Shown: piece after piece, positions 33,016 through 43,398 of the stretch | Numbering within the stretch: the first letter of the stretch is position 1 | How the letters are laid out: every line of letters begins with the position of its first letter | Origin: Sparassis latifolia | Taxonomy: Eukaryota > Basidiomycota > Agaricomycetes > Polyporales > Sparassidaceae | Direction: 5' to 3' | Assembly: GCA_018466975.1 (NCBI GenBank) | Contig: CM031561.1 | Location: 3,844,001 to 3,908,000, forward strand | Length of the DNA stretch: 64,000 nucleotides | Notes under the pieces: model-generated | Seen by the model: only the letters and a program-made list of their open reading frames with translations | What the model was told of the DNA's origin: nothing | The model's database searches: none | Position numbers and translations under genes: made by a program

Positions 33016-35738
33016 ATGGCGAAGAACAGCACGCATCTCATCAGACTTCGTGCAGCCCCAAAGTCTGAGCATTCTTTGGAACCTGCTGGTGAGCCTCCTG
33101 GTGGTCTTCCTGTTGATCAACTTCCTCCACAGGCAAGACGTAAGCGACATACTCAAGATGACATTAATGCTGAGGAAGCCGCAGGTGGTGCTTCGATGGA
33201 AAAGAATCCTCCACCCACTAAATGCACACAACGTGCTTCGGACACTGTCGTTGGCTTAGCTGACAAACATGTTGTGGACGATGTCCCCCAGTCTACACGA
33301 CGCACACATCAGCATCCCGCGGCTGAACTTGTCGGTGCACCTACGGTAGAGGAAGACCCTCAACCTCAGAAGCAAACCCGACGTGTCGCAAAGCCAGCAG
33401 TCAAGGTGCCTGCTCGAGATGCAGCCCAAGTACCCGCGCCGCCAAAACGCAAGCGATGCACTGCTGCTGAAGTCCAGGCCGAGAAGGATGCAAAAGCAGC
33501 TGCAAAGAAAGAGTGCTAGAATGGAGAGGCAGAGGCACGAAGGCGCATAGCTCAGGTCGAAGATGATTTGGTGAGAGCAGGAAACAAGATCGAACGGGAG
33601 AGGGTTACATGGCCAACTTCGCAGAGACAAGGTACGTAGTATATCTTTGATTGCATGTGCACAGCCAATCTTCAGGAGCTGATTGGACTGTCAGAGCTTC
33701 CTTCAGAGGATGGGACAGCTGACAATAGATCTTCACTCACCGAGTACACTGAATCAGGTCTGACAGACAATGAACAGCCAAAGAAAAGAGCTCGAAAGAA
33801 GGGATTTCATGCAGACATAGTCAGTGCTCATCAAACGCCATCGACTGCTGCTGCTGGTGAGTGGGAAGCAGGTGCCGCTGATCTTCTCGATAAGGCAACT
33901 CAGGCTAAGTATGTACACAACTCCACCACGACTTTTGCCACAATCCAACATGTTTCTGCGTCCCTATAGGAATCCAAACTTCGGGCTTGGAGAAGTCAAG
34001 GACTGGAAGAGGAACCTTCCTGCACGATGGGGCTCTGTTACTGGAGCTCGTGGCACCACTCAAAAGACGCGAGCCTCAAATGCTTCGGTTGGACAATTGG
34101 TGGCCTCAACTAGCACAAGGCCTATCAATGAGCAAAAATCTCAGTATCTCCAGATTCAAACTGCCCAATTTGCGAGTGACGATGAGGCGGTTGAGCACTT
34201 TGATGCATTGTCGAGTCTGGAGAAAGGTCGTGACAAAAGATTGATGAACGCGGTGAGTTTACTTAACCCGAGTGCGAAGAATACAGGCTAAACAGCAAAC
34301 TGTCGCTCCGTACTTTTACAGAGTTTGGTTGAGGTTGATGAGGTGGATCCAGATGAGACACCGCGACCACTACGTAGGACTTCTGTGAAACAGGTTTGTC
34401 ATTCCTATGTGTTAGCTACTCACGTTTTTTGGCGATTCACTACTCACTTGAACAGGTGTCGGTTAGAAGCGAAGATGGATCACAGCCTGAGTTTCGCATG
34501 GAGTCTACAATCGAGCCCTTTATTCAGGCCGTAGATGCATCAAGGCAGCAAGTGAAGACCGCGCACACTACAGAAAATGTATATACGGTGATGTGTTCTT
34601 CTCATTTTGGAACATGTTGATGTGAAGTTCGCAATGTCAGACTATTGTCAAGGTTGAAGAATCGGAGCAGGAGGGCGATCTCGACCCGAAGACTAAGCCC
34701 GCGAAGGGAAAGAAGAAGAACGTTGACCTTCCCATGGGTGCAAAAGCAGGACAGCGTTGGCTCCACGTATTTTTGCCAACATTGATGAAATACATGGGAA
34801 CGCTTGATAACCCATGGGTAATTGGCGACGCCGAGCTTGTTGATGCTCTGCAGATAATCTGGAACACTGTCTATCCCTGTCTTGAATACAAAGTCCGCCC
34901 TGAAAATGATTGTGCAGTTTTCAATGTGGTACGTCCCCTTGTTTGATCTAATGACAGACTGACTAACTTTTGTGTGACATTAATATCTAGGCGGGACAGC
35001 GCATTTATGATTGGCGCTGTGGGTTTGGGTCAACTGTGGCTGCAGTTGTCGAACTGTACCTTCAGAAGCATCAATACGATACAGAAGCCAAATGACATGA
35101 TGCCGCAATTGACTTGGTTCAGAATATGCGCTTTGCGTATGACGATGCTGAAGGAGATGATTATTAGGTAAAATTCGAGTTTGTACTAAGTCCGCACGGT
35201 TACTCATTCTACTTGCAGACCTTTAAGGGCCTTTTCCGCGGTGAACTGGTCGCACGAACACTCATCTATCACTATCAGAAAATGAAGGGTGCCATCAATG
35301 TTCCAACGCTCTATGGTGAAGATGGAGATCGGCGTGAAGTTGGTGCGGTTGGTATATCCGCTGCGGCAGTAAGTATTGTAACCTTTTTGTTGTATTGCGA
35401 TTGCACCTCTGATTTTGTTCTAGGTTGAGCGCATACTCGTGTTTTGGCAGACAGGAGCTATCAGGCTCGTCAACGGCCGACCTTTCATCCCGAAGACGCA
35501 GAACCCGACAACAGGTGTTGAAAGTACTTGGGCGACGCAGTTCAGTGCTGATAACTACGGCAAAAACACAGCTGACTTCGTCCAGTCCGCCGTGGATTCA
35601 CTTTCGGAGAAGAAGTTTGTCAAGCTTATGTCAAAGGTTGAGCAGTACGCCAAGCCGTCATCACAGTCCTTAGGTCTCCATCACGATCTGATTGAAATTT
35701 CCGACGATGAGGACTTGAACGTCAATCACCGCAAATGA
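33016..35738 (+). pseudogene. Plavaka accessory protein gene, multi-exon pseudogene
   Basis: Exon 1 starts MAKNSTHLIRLRAAPKSE and is basic and low in complexity, with PPKRKRCTAAEVQAEKDAK-type stretches. Later exons, separated by GT-AG introns of about 40-70 bp, give NPNFGLGEVKDWKRNLPARW, MGAKAGQRWLHVFLPTLMKY, AGQRIYDWRCGFGSTVAAVV, FKGLFRGELVARTLIYHYQK and AVERILVFWQTGAIRL, ending DLIEISDDEDLNVNHRK. Proteins of this type accompany Plavaka transposases in mushrooms; their role is unknown, and nuclear localisation is likely from the basic runs. Three in-frame stops (TAG 33517-33519, TGA 35093-35095, TAG 35165-35167) inactivate it. Each fits a C-to-T change from CAG or CGA. Confidence 0.75.
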
Positions 35739-36530
35739 CTGATTGACGCTGAGGTGGATTCCGACTAGCGATTACACTCAGGTGAGTTTATCCTTCATAC
35801 GTAGTTATGCCAAGTTACATTGGATTATAGCTTCAGGTCACTTTGTCCATGAACTAGGACGCGTGCGAACATCAGGTTGATGGACAACTTTCGTGAACAT
35901 TTCAAGCTGTCGCTGGCATCCATGATGCCTATCAATTCGATTTGGAACTTTCTTAATCTAGCTATTAGTTTTCTTCAAGGCTTGGGTCGTAGTGATCGCC
36001 TTCGCGCCGCCTTGCCCTTCAGCTCCATTCTCACATCGTCCTCTCGTTCATCGCTCACATCGCCATTTCATTCATTGCTTACATTGTTGCTCATGCTGTT
36101 CTCACTTGCATTCGTTTGCATTGCCCCTTCGTTCGTCGCTCACATTATTTCTCAATTCTCTACTTAATCTCTTCCGACGAGTTCGCGTTTTCTTGGTTTC
36201 TAATTACTCGCCTTTAATCGTACTTACCATTCTTATCCATGGATCGCCCGCCTTACTCTACTTTTGCTCCTGGAGAGTCCTTGATGCTTTATTGGCTTAA
36301 ACTTTCTAATATTACTTTCAGCCCTTTCAATAAAACCTGCTTTTTTCACTTTTGTGACTTGGAAATCTCTCGGCAAGAAACTTCAGAGCACGAAGAGGAA
36401 TAAGTAACCTTCAGAAAAAATGGAGAGGGGATCTTCGTGGGGCGATTCAGACAAACGCAAGTACGTATAAGACCGGAAAAGGACAGTACAAGCAGAAAAT
36501 AAGACCAAGGATCGCCTTAAAACTCCTTGA
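35739..36530. other. 3' spacer of the Plavaka accessory gene
   Basis: Pyrimidine-rich sequence with imperfect repeats of a ttcattcgttgctcacat-like unit at about 36040-36160. I see no gene. It ends at the GA target duplication of the nested 2.66-kb element. Confidence 0.5.
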
Positions 36531-39190
36531 CATCAGGAAAAACCTCCCAGTGCAATTGTGAAGAATTGTATGATAATTGTGGATAATTCACGAGAATGAG
36601 AAAATTTGGAGTGCATTGTGAGGAAAGTCGCTCAATTTCTCAACTTCAATGAGCATCAAGAAAAACCTCCCAGCACAATTGTGAAGAAATGTATGATAAA
36701 TGTGGATAATTCACGAGAACGAGAAAATTTGGAGTGCATTGCGCACTGAGGAAAGTCGCTCGATTTCTTGACTTCAATGATGATCTGATTTGAAAACCTC
36801 ATAATTACATGTAAATTGTATGGTAATCAGAAACTCTACTGGGGGGCTCTTGGAAAACAGTTCTTCTAGAACACTCTCAAAGAGAATTGTCAGCTGAACT
36901 ACTGCTTACCATGATCACACAGCAAAAGCAGAAACAGCAGGGTTCACCGGCTCGACACTCAGCAAAGATGGCGTAAATGCAGTGCAGCCGGTTGAAGCGA
37001 TCCGAATGGTGTATTAGATGTTGCCGATGCGTCCAACTGAGTGAGATGGGTAAGAACACGAGGCGGGCAAAAATGCGATACAGCAGATGCAAGGTGTCTG
37101 AAGACGCGAGGTGGGAGAGGTGGAGGAGGCGGGATGCAAGGGCGAGATATAAGGCGAGATGTGGAGGCCGGACAGATGCAGTCAGCGATGCAGGTAAGGC
37201 GGGGGTATGCCGGGCGAGGTGGGGGATACGAGCTGCAAGATATCAAGAAGGGAGATATGTACAAAGTGCAGGATATGGGTAGAGGTGACCGGTGACAATA
37301 CAATTTGCAAGGGTCAGGCACGCGTCGTCGCTCAGGAATTGCTAAAGTCCAACGGCACGTGATGACGTTGATTGGACCAAACAGGAGCAAGCACTGGTTC
37401 ACTGCCGTCTTTTCTCTTCTTCATATTCACGGCTTTGTTGTGGGACCTGCAACACTTATTCTATGGTACGTGCTTTCTCTGTTACTCCTCACGGATGCAT
37501 TTAACGAAGCTGATATTGGCATGCAATGCTAGGCATAGTCTTGTGTAGCAGCATAAGGGTAACACTCGAGGTGCATCGTTCATCAGCAAAACCCAACTTT
37601 TACTTAAAAGGGTACTTAAATGACTTAAATGGACTTATGATCCTTATTTAAGGGTATAAGGTCAAAAAGGGGCCTAATGCATATTACATGAGTGTCTGAA
37701 ATCAGACTTATGGACACTTATTTGAAGACTTATTGCCTTAAATAAGGGTTGTAAGACCGAAAAGTCAAAATAGCTCTGTAAGAAAAAGTTGGGTTTTGCT
37801 GATGTACGCTCTATGTGCCTCGCTGAAAGACTAACTCGGATACTAGTAAAATGAAAATATGGGGCTTCTATGGATGCTCCGACTCCGGCCCCCCTCAACA
37901 CATCAAATTCAGTCGGACCCTGGAGTCGACCCGCACCACATAAACCCCCGCAGCGGTTACCACCCTCTTGCATACAACGACCCCGAGCCGTCATCTGCGA
38001 ACAATCCGCACAGGCACATATGACTTCGAGGCCGTTGACTATGACTACGCACAGCCGCCCCCTCGTTCCCCTCCTGGTCCATCAGATCATGCACTGCTGA
38101 ACAAGTATGGCAATTCCAGCGGGCTCGTCCCCTCTATCGTTTCTGCCGGCACGATGCGCGGAGAAGGGGCGGCTGGCTCAGGAGGTCCACGGCTGTGATT
38201 TTTGCTGAGCTTTTATGTTGAGAGGTTTGGGCTCGTACCGCATGCGCCCACTGGTGCGATCGGAGGGGGCACCTCTAACGACGTTGTCTTTGCGAACGTG
38301 ACTGCGAAACCCTCACGGCCTCTTAGGATACGGGATAGTATGCTGGCAATTTTTCTCCCTTGTTCACTGTACTGATGATCCCCGCCTCAAAGTAATCAAC
38401 ATGCCATTGGGAGTGTCCCGCCATTGTACGATCCCCTTTCCTTCCGTGCATACCAAATTCACCCTCTGTTCAATATTTTGTAGATCGTATTGAGGCATAT
38501 TGAACACACTCAGGGTGATCCGCAGCAGCGTGGAAATGTCAACCAAGCCCCGCAGTACCAGTAAGTTTCCTTTACTCCGCACCATCACACGCTCAAATGC
38601 TCCAGGTAATGAGTACACTGCATGTGTGTCTGCGTCTCTCGGCATGCGGGTGCAGGGCCTGATCACGTTGGGCCGAGCCCGTCGCCTTCGATGTTACCTC
38701 CTCCATCCATGTCAAGCACTTGTTTCCTACACCCGGTGCGTCACACGAACTCATGTAACATATTTTCTAACCCCTCTCTTCGATCTTTTTGGTGCATAAC
38801 ATCCGCCCCCATTGTTGTGCTTCCTGTTAAGTACTCATGCAGGGCTATCCAGGGCAGTATGCAAGTGACCTGATGATGACTTACATATCTCTTTGAGTAT
38901 TGTACTTCATACCGTCTAATAACAAGCTCGTTTTCCTACTGTATTGTTGAGTAAATGAGGCCTGATTCATTGCCACAACATGTATAATAGCAAGAATTGA
39001 AGAGAAAACCCTGTAACAAATGTGTCTAATGTTGAGAAATGTTGAGAATTAAGGGGTGAAATCGGCAGGGGCCGTCTATTTCATGTAATTCTCAACAATG
39101 TTGATAATCGCTGGAACGCGGAGAATCTCGACTATTCCTGACAATTAATATATAATTCTGACCAATTTGCGCGGGAGGTTTTCCCTGATG
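36531..39190 (-). mobile_element. 2.66-kb non-autonomous CATCAG-TIR element, copy B
   Basis: This is the inverted copy of 15426-18101. The left end CATCAGGAAAAACCTCCC and right end GGGAGGTTTTCCCTGATG are flanked by a GA duplication (36529-36530 and 39191-39192). It lies 150 bp inside the right terminus of the Plavaka element. Its flanks differ from those of copy A on both sides, so the two are independent insertions and not arms of one structure. The first 500 bases or so of the outer ends look almost identical by eye; small indels make it 16 bp shorter overall. Confidence 0.85.
37581..37804. mobile_element. Nested MITE-like element (copy in B)
   Basis: The 224-bp unit has 26-bp terminal inverted repeats with one mismatch, starting CATCAGCAAAACCCAACTTT. 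It is the better-preserved version of the unit at 16808-17051. The first 11 bases equal the Plavaka terminus, so it may be a Plavaka-derived miniature element that inserted into the 2.66-kb family before that family spread. Confidence 0.7.
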
Positions 39191-39340
39191 GAGCAAGGCA
39201 AACGGACCAGAACCGTCAAATCTTCTTGTCTCGTCTTGATCTCCTTATTAAGACGGTCAAGACACGATAAGGAAATTCTTGCTCGTCCGAGCAAGTTCCG
39301 CCGCCGCCTGGCGGCCTTTCGAGTTTGACTTTTGCTGATG
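39191..39340. repeat. Right subterminal region and TIR of the Plavaka element
   Basis: This 150-bp stretch lies between the nested element and the terminus CTGATG. It contains an 18-bp hairpin (39278-39295: arms cttgctcg and cgagcaag around tc) and inverted 'gtcttgat/gtcaagac' motifs. Such palindromes near the ends of CACTA-like elements are candidate transposase-binding sites. Confidence 0.6.
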
Positions 39341-39618
39341 CACGGCGCGAGCGTCAAGACGATTCGGTCTCAAGCGGGCAGTAACACGTGTGAGTACGAA
39401 CAATCTTGAGCAACCGGAATCAGGCTCATCTCCATCTCCCGCATGATACTTTCGTTTTCTGGTCAAATCATCATGCAGCTCCTCTAATTAATTGATATAT
39501 CTACCCGCCACAGAGGTACATTGCACGCTGCAGGAAGACGTCGACCTGATTAGGATAGGCGTAGTGCGTCAGGCCTTCAATTAGCTCTAGTCGTTCAGTC
39601 GGATCGAAAAGCTGCGCA

Positions 39619-41789
39619 ATGATGTCAACGCGAGTGGTAGCAGCACACGCCAAGTTGCGATCGATATTGCTGCCAACCTTCCTCTTGAATCTCGACGGGG
39701 ATCTCGTCCAAAATACGCGACGTGACCGAGTCCCACGACGATTTCAGGCGGCTATTCCATGGATTGACAACCTCGTTTTCTTGCTTTCGTGCGCTTCGTT
39801 GTCTCCGTTATTGCCATCGAAGGAAGGTATGCTGCACTTACTTATCTTAGCTTCTGCTATTGATATCGTACCTCAGAAGCACTGTTCTCGCGTGAACATC
39901 GTCATTTATTCCCTAATGTCGCTTTCTGTGACCAGGCTGACCACGCCTGTGAAAAGTGCGAGAGGCAAGTTTGTGCTCGAACTGTATACCACTGTCTGGC
40001 CTTCTGGTGGACCGCCTACTCCTCACAATGCCAAGATCTTCACGACGGACTCGGTGTTAGTTCCCTCCAGCGGTTACACATCTCCAGGGGATGCGGACGA
40101 AATATCCCTGCCAGTGTAACCGACACATCTAACGAGGACGTTGCGATGAGTGCCGAGGAAGATGAGCAAGCTGAGGAGGACAGCATACGGCCCATTCCGT
40201 TCAAGCGGATAACACTGGATTTTACGCCCCTGTCGTCCTATAACACTTCTCTCATTGGACTCCCTCCCCGACTTATCGTGCGCTCCGAATACGAGGAACT
40301 CGCGACTTTCGCAGAAACAGTTAATCGTCATACCATCCTCACCGGGCAACCTGGCGTCGGTACGTTGCAAGCGTTATCACATCTAAACTATTTCTAACTT
40401 CGAACAGGGAAATCCTACGCACTCTATTACCTCTTGGCTCGACGTCTTAGTTGTGGTCTCCCGACCATATTCGCCAAGTCAGACGACCAATGGTACTTCT
40501 TTTGCGATCTGGGGGTGTATCTATTGAATCCCACCTATCTCGATGACCTCCTGGAGGATTTCGCCCAGATCCACGCATCGGATCCGGTTGGCGCAAGAGA
40601 GATCTTACAGCGGCGCGCCATCATTCTATTCGATTCCAGGGCTGAAGAGCCGTTTCCCAGAATCAGTGGACTTGCACAATGGCGATATATCGTCGCGTCG
40701 TCTTCGAACAGAAAGCGTTATAAACATTGGATGAAGGAAAACGAAGCTCTATTCTGGGTGATGCGCACGTGGTCATGGTCTGAGATCTATGCAGCCAGGT
40801 TTGTGCTGTTCTCATAGCCGCGATGCTTTTCTGAGTTCGCCTTCACAGAGAAATGCAGAAGGGTAATATTGCTACCGACGTCAACCAGCTTTGGACTGCG
40901 TTCACAAAATTCTCGCACGCGGCACGTGTGGTCTACAAGATTCCTACGCAAGTACGGCAGGACGCGGTTACCGACGCACTCTTTACCCTTTCACCACAGT
41001 TGTTGGCGTCAATGATGCGATCTGCTGAAAGCGTCCACGCAGACATCTCCAGTCAACTGGTTGAGGTCAACCCTTACATCGGTTCAGACGGCCAAGTAAA
41101 CAGGTCGCGAATTATCGAGAATATTGCTACACGGTTCATCCTAGACCGGCTAGTCCGGCAGACCGCTATTGTTCAGAACGTGGGACTTCGTCGGACATTT
41201 GAAGCCCTGTATGCCGAACCCGCAGGTCGAGCATCCGCGGGAACGGTATTCGAGCTTGCTGCTCATGCAGTCATGATGCGCCAGTCTGAACGCGAAGTCA
41301 GATCGTTGATGAACGGTTCTATCTCCACCATCATCTTCAAGCACGGATCTGATATTGTGTTTGACACTGGCGGTCTCGACTCGGATCAGAAGGAGGATGT
41401 ACTACAGGGCCGTCTCTATTGCAGGCCAGGAGTACTCAACTTTCCAGGGATCGACTCTTTTACTGTTGTCGATGGTTCCCCCGTCGTCTTCCAGATGACA
41501 GTTGGACTCAGCCATCCGGTGAAGATATCTGGTCTGGAGCACATTTCAAGGTTATTGGGTACGACGAACATCCGATCGAAGAGGTGGTCGCTTGTTTTCG
41601 TCGTTCCAAAGGGCAATGCAGGCAATTTCACAACCCAGGCCATGAACCCACCTCACAAGCGCAAGAACTGGGAACATCGAGTGGATCAGTATGTGCTTGG
41701 ATTGGATCACAATGAGCTATGGCCGACAGGTACGCTCGCAAGAATTGTCATGTCTCATTTTCTGAACATATGAATGGTCAGCTGTATAA
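39619..41789 (+). CDS. Crinkler-RHS-like P-loop NTPase/nuclease protein
   Basis: The Walker A motif GQPGVGKS is formed across a 48-bp intron (40360-40407), followed by LYYLLARRLSCGLPTIFAK and a Walker B-like RRAIILFDSRAE. A 50-bp intron (40799-40848) leads to the C-terminal exon (40849-41729) with FELAAHAVMM, GRLYCRPGVLNFPGIDSFTV, VVFQMTVGLSHPVK and WSLVFVVP. This resembles the restriction-endonuclease-fold part of fungal Crinkler-RHS proteins, which are eukaryotic effector-type proteins with transposon ancestry. A last 52-bp intron (41730-41781) gives the stop at 41789. The main frame is open upstream to about 39877 with a cysteine-rich segment (CDQADHACEKCERQVC). Exons before that are uncertain. 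No stop interrupts the core, so it may be functional; host defence or antagonism is inference. Confidence 0.7.
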
Positions 41790-42489
41790 TCTCACTGAAA
41801 GGATATGACAACCAAAATTAACCTTTGTCCAACCTTGTTAGGTGGTATCGTGAGGCGTGGTATCGGAATGCGCATGACTCATTTTCCTAAGTCTTGCGCA
41901 TTGTTTTACCTTGTAACATACCCTGGTCGCACGTTCATGTCGCGATGTAGAAACCGCGCCTGCGGACACTAGGCCCAGCACGCACAACTCAGAATTCAAC
42001 TCTCAAACTCCATTAAGGTGCAACTGGTTCGCGACAAAGGGAATACATGCAAGGAAGGAGGGCTGATTATCAAGTCATCACCAGTCCAGCTGGAGTCAGC
42101 TAGGATACGTCACCAGAGCCAAGAATCAACTTAGGATACGCATGGTAGTAATGTCGCGTGGAATACAATACCGGACGGTAGCAGTAACGATAGCAGTATA
42201 TGGGATCAATCGCACGGAGGATAGAACGAAGGGAAGTAGTAATGATAACGCACTGCGTGGGATTAATTGCACGAAACTGCCGAATATCTGTGGAATTCCT
42301 CGCGGAAGGAATATGAAGGACACATAGCCAGAGGCGTATGATGCCCAGTAGTTAGAGACATATGATTCTTCCGAAGTCCGAAGAAGATCAATATCAAAAT
42401 CCTGAATGACGAGTTCAATATGCGACCAGGATTCTAAATATCAAAACTCACTAGGGAATCTGGACTACCGGATTGCAAGAATCGCAAGT
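41790..42489. other. No recognisable gene
   Basis: The AT-richer interval between the Crinkler-RHS-like gene and the next zinc-finger copy. Parts near 42.15-42.25 kb loosely resemble the 3' flanks of other zinc-finger copies. Nothing else is visible. Confidence 0.45.
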
Positions 42490-42906
42490 TTACGTGCAAG
42501 GAGGGGCCTTGTACTGGCAATGCATTTCCTGGTGCTTTCCCGCAGCATCAAGCCTGGAGATTAGTCCATGGCACTTCTTGCACATCGCCGCAGTCGAGCG
42601 TAGATGTGTGGAAGCTATGTGCTTCCCGTAGCTCCCCTGTATCATCGGACGGTCACAGGCTACGTTCCCTTGGGACCACTTGCACTTGCCGGGCACTTGC
42701 CGTCCCCAACTATCTTCAATATGACAACGTCGGAGGTGGCGCTCAATGCCGCCTGGGGACACATCATCCAACCCGGCACCGCACCCGCCGTCCCATTGGC
42801 ACGGCACACCGTGGATTGAGGATGACTTTGACGTAAGAGGCACATCCGGATCATTAGAATGAGCTGATTGCGGAAGCGAAGAAATCTGCTCAGTATTCGT
42901 TATCAC
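42490..42906 (-). pseudogene. Truncated LDD-SPGG-GKH zinc-finger copy
   Basis: The three-finger block is complete and well kept: CQWDGGCGAGLDD, SPGGIERHLRRCH; CKWSQGNVAC, GSYGKHIASTHLRST; CKKCHGLISRLDAAGKH. The frame ends at a natural stop (42490). Upstream only about 35 linker residues remain; the frame's first codon would be GTG, and no first exon or promoter like those of the complete copies can be joined. It is most like the copy at 14.3 kb. Either an unseen upstream exon supplies the start (a TTGTAG acceptor lies just upstream) or the copy is 5'-truncated. Confidence 0.7.
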
Positions 42907-43196
42907 ACAAGATGCCTACAAGCAATTTAAAATGAGTACTTCGCTGTGTGCCACTTTGGTGATGCTAGGAGCTAACTCGGTATGAAGGGGGTGACAATTG
43001 ATGCGTCGTGGTTGAACAATAAGAGGCCGTGCACTTTGTGGACTCCTGCAATGGGGCCTGCAGGATTTGGTGGGGTTGCGACCTCGATTCCAGCGTACCA
43101 AAGAACCTTTTCTTTGAATTTTAACACCATTAGCTAGATGGCAGACAAGTGTTGCAGCAGCGACATACGCCCGCTTTAAACCGCTAATGTTGTCGA

Positions 43197-43398
43197 CTGG
43201 CCGGTGAAATTCGAGAACAGACACGCAGATTAGCTGTTGATGGTCATACCCCAACTCACAAAATATGTGGAATGGAGAAGCTGCAGATACAGCCACCACT
43301 GGCCGGGAAAATTCGAGGACGGACACACAGGTTATCTGTTGGTGGTGATAACCTAAGTCAAAATATGTGGGATGGGGAAGCTGCAGATACACCTACCA
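43197..43398. repeat. Tandem duplication of a 102-bp unit
   Basis: Two adjacent units (43197-43298 and 43299-43398) share the order ggccgg...attcgag, cagattagctgttg-like, aaaatatgtgg and gaagctgcagataca, with roughly one difference in six. On the minus strand both are open and would encode a repeated HQQxxCVSVLEFxRPV motif. No protein family is recognised. Confidence 0.7.

Larger units (their letters stand above)
20019..39340 (-). mobile_element. Plavaka (CACTA-like) DNA transposon, composite
   Basis: The left end CATCAGCAAAAGTCAAA (20019-20035) is repeated as an exact 17-bp inverse at the right end (39324-39340), and the flanking dinucleotide CA is duplicated (20017-20018 and 39341-39342). 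The transposase pseudogene reads on the minus strand and the accessory pseudogene divergently on the plus strand. The 19.3-kb length is inflated by 8.67 kb of foreign sequence inside one transposase intron and by a 2.66-kb element nested near the right end; without these about 8 kb remains. Multiple stop codons make the element non-autonomous today. Confidence 0.8.

Noticed and set aside
15426..39190. The 2.66-kb inverted copies as long terminal inverted repeats of one giant transposon
   Set aside because: Homology ends exactly at a CATCAG terminus on both the inner and the outer side of each copy, and each copy has its own 2-bp duplication. A 17-bp Plavaka end pair lies elsewhere (20019 and 39340).
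42916..43392. 158-codon minus-strand frame with HQQxxCVSVLEF repeats
   Set aside because: It arises from the 102-bp tandem duplication; no domain, and the remainder is unstructured.
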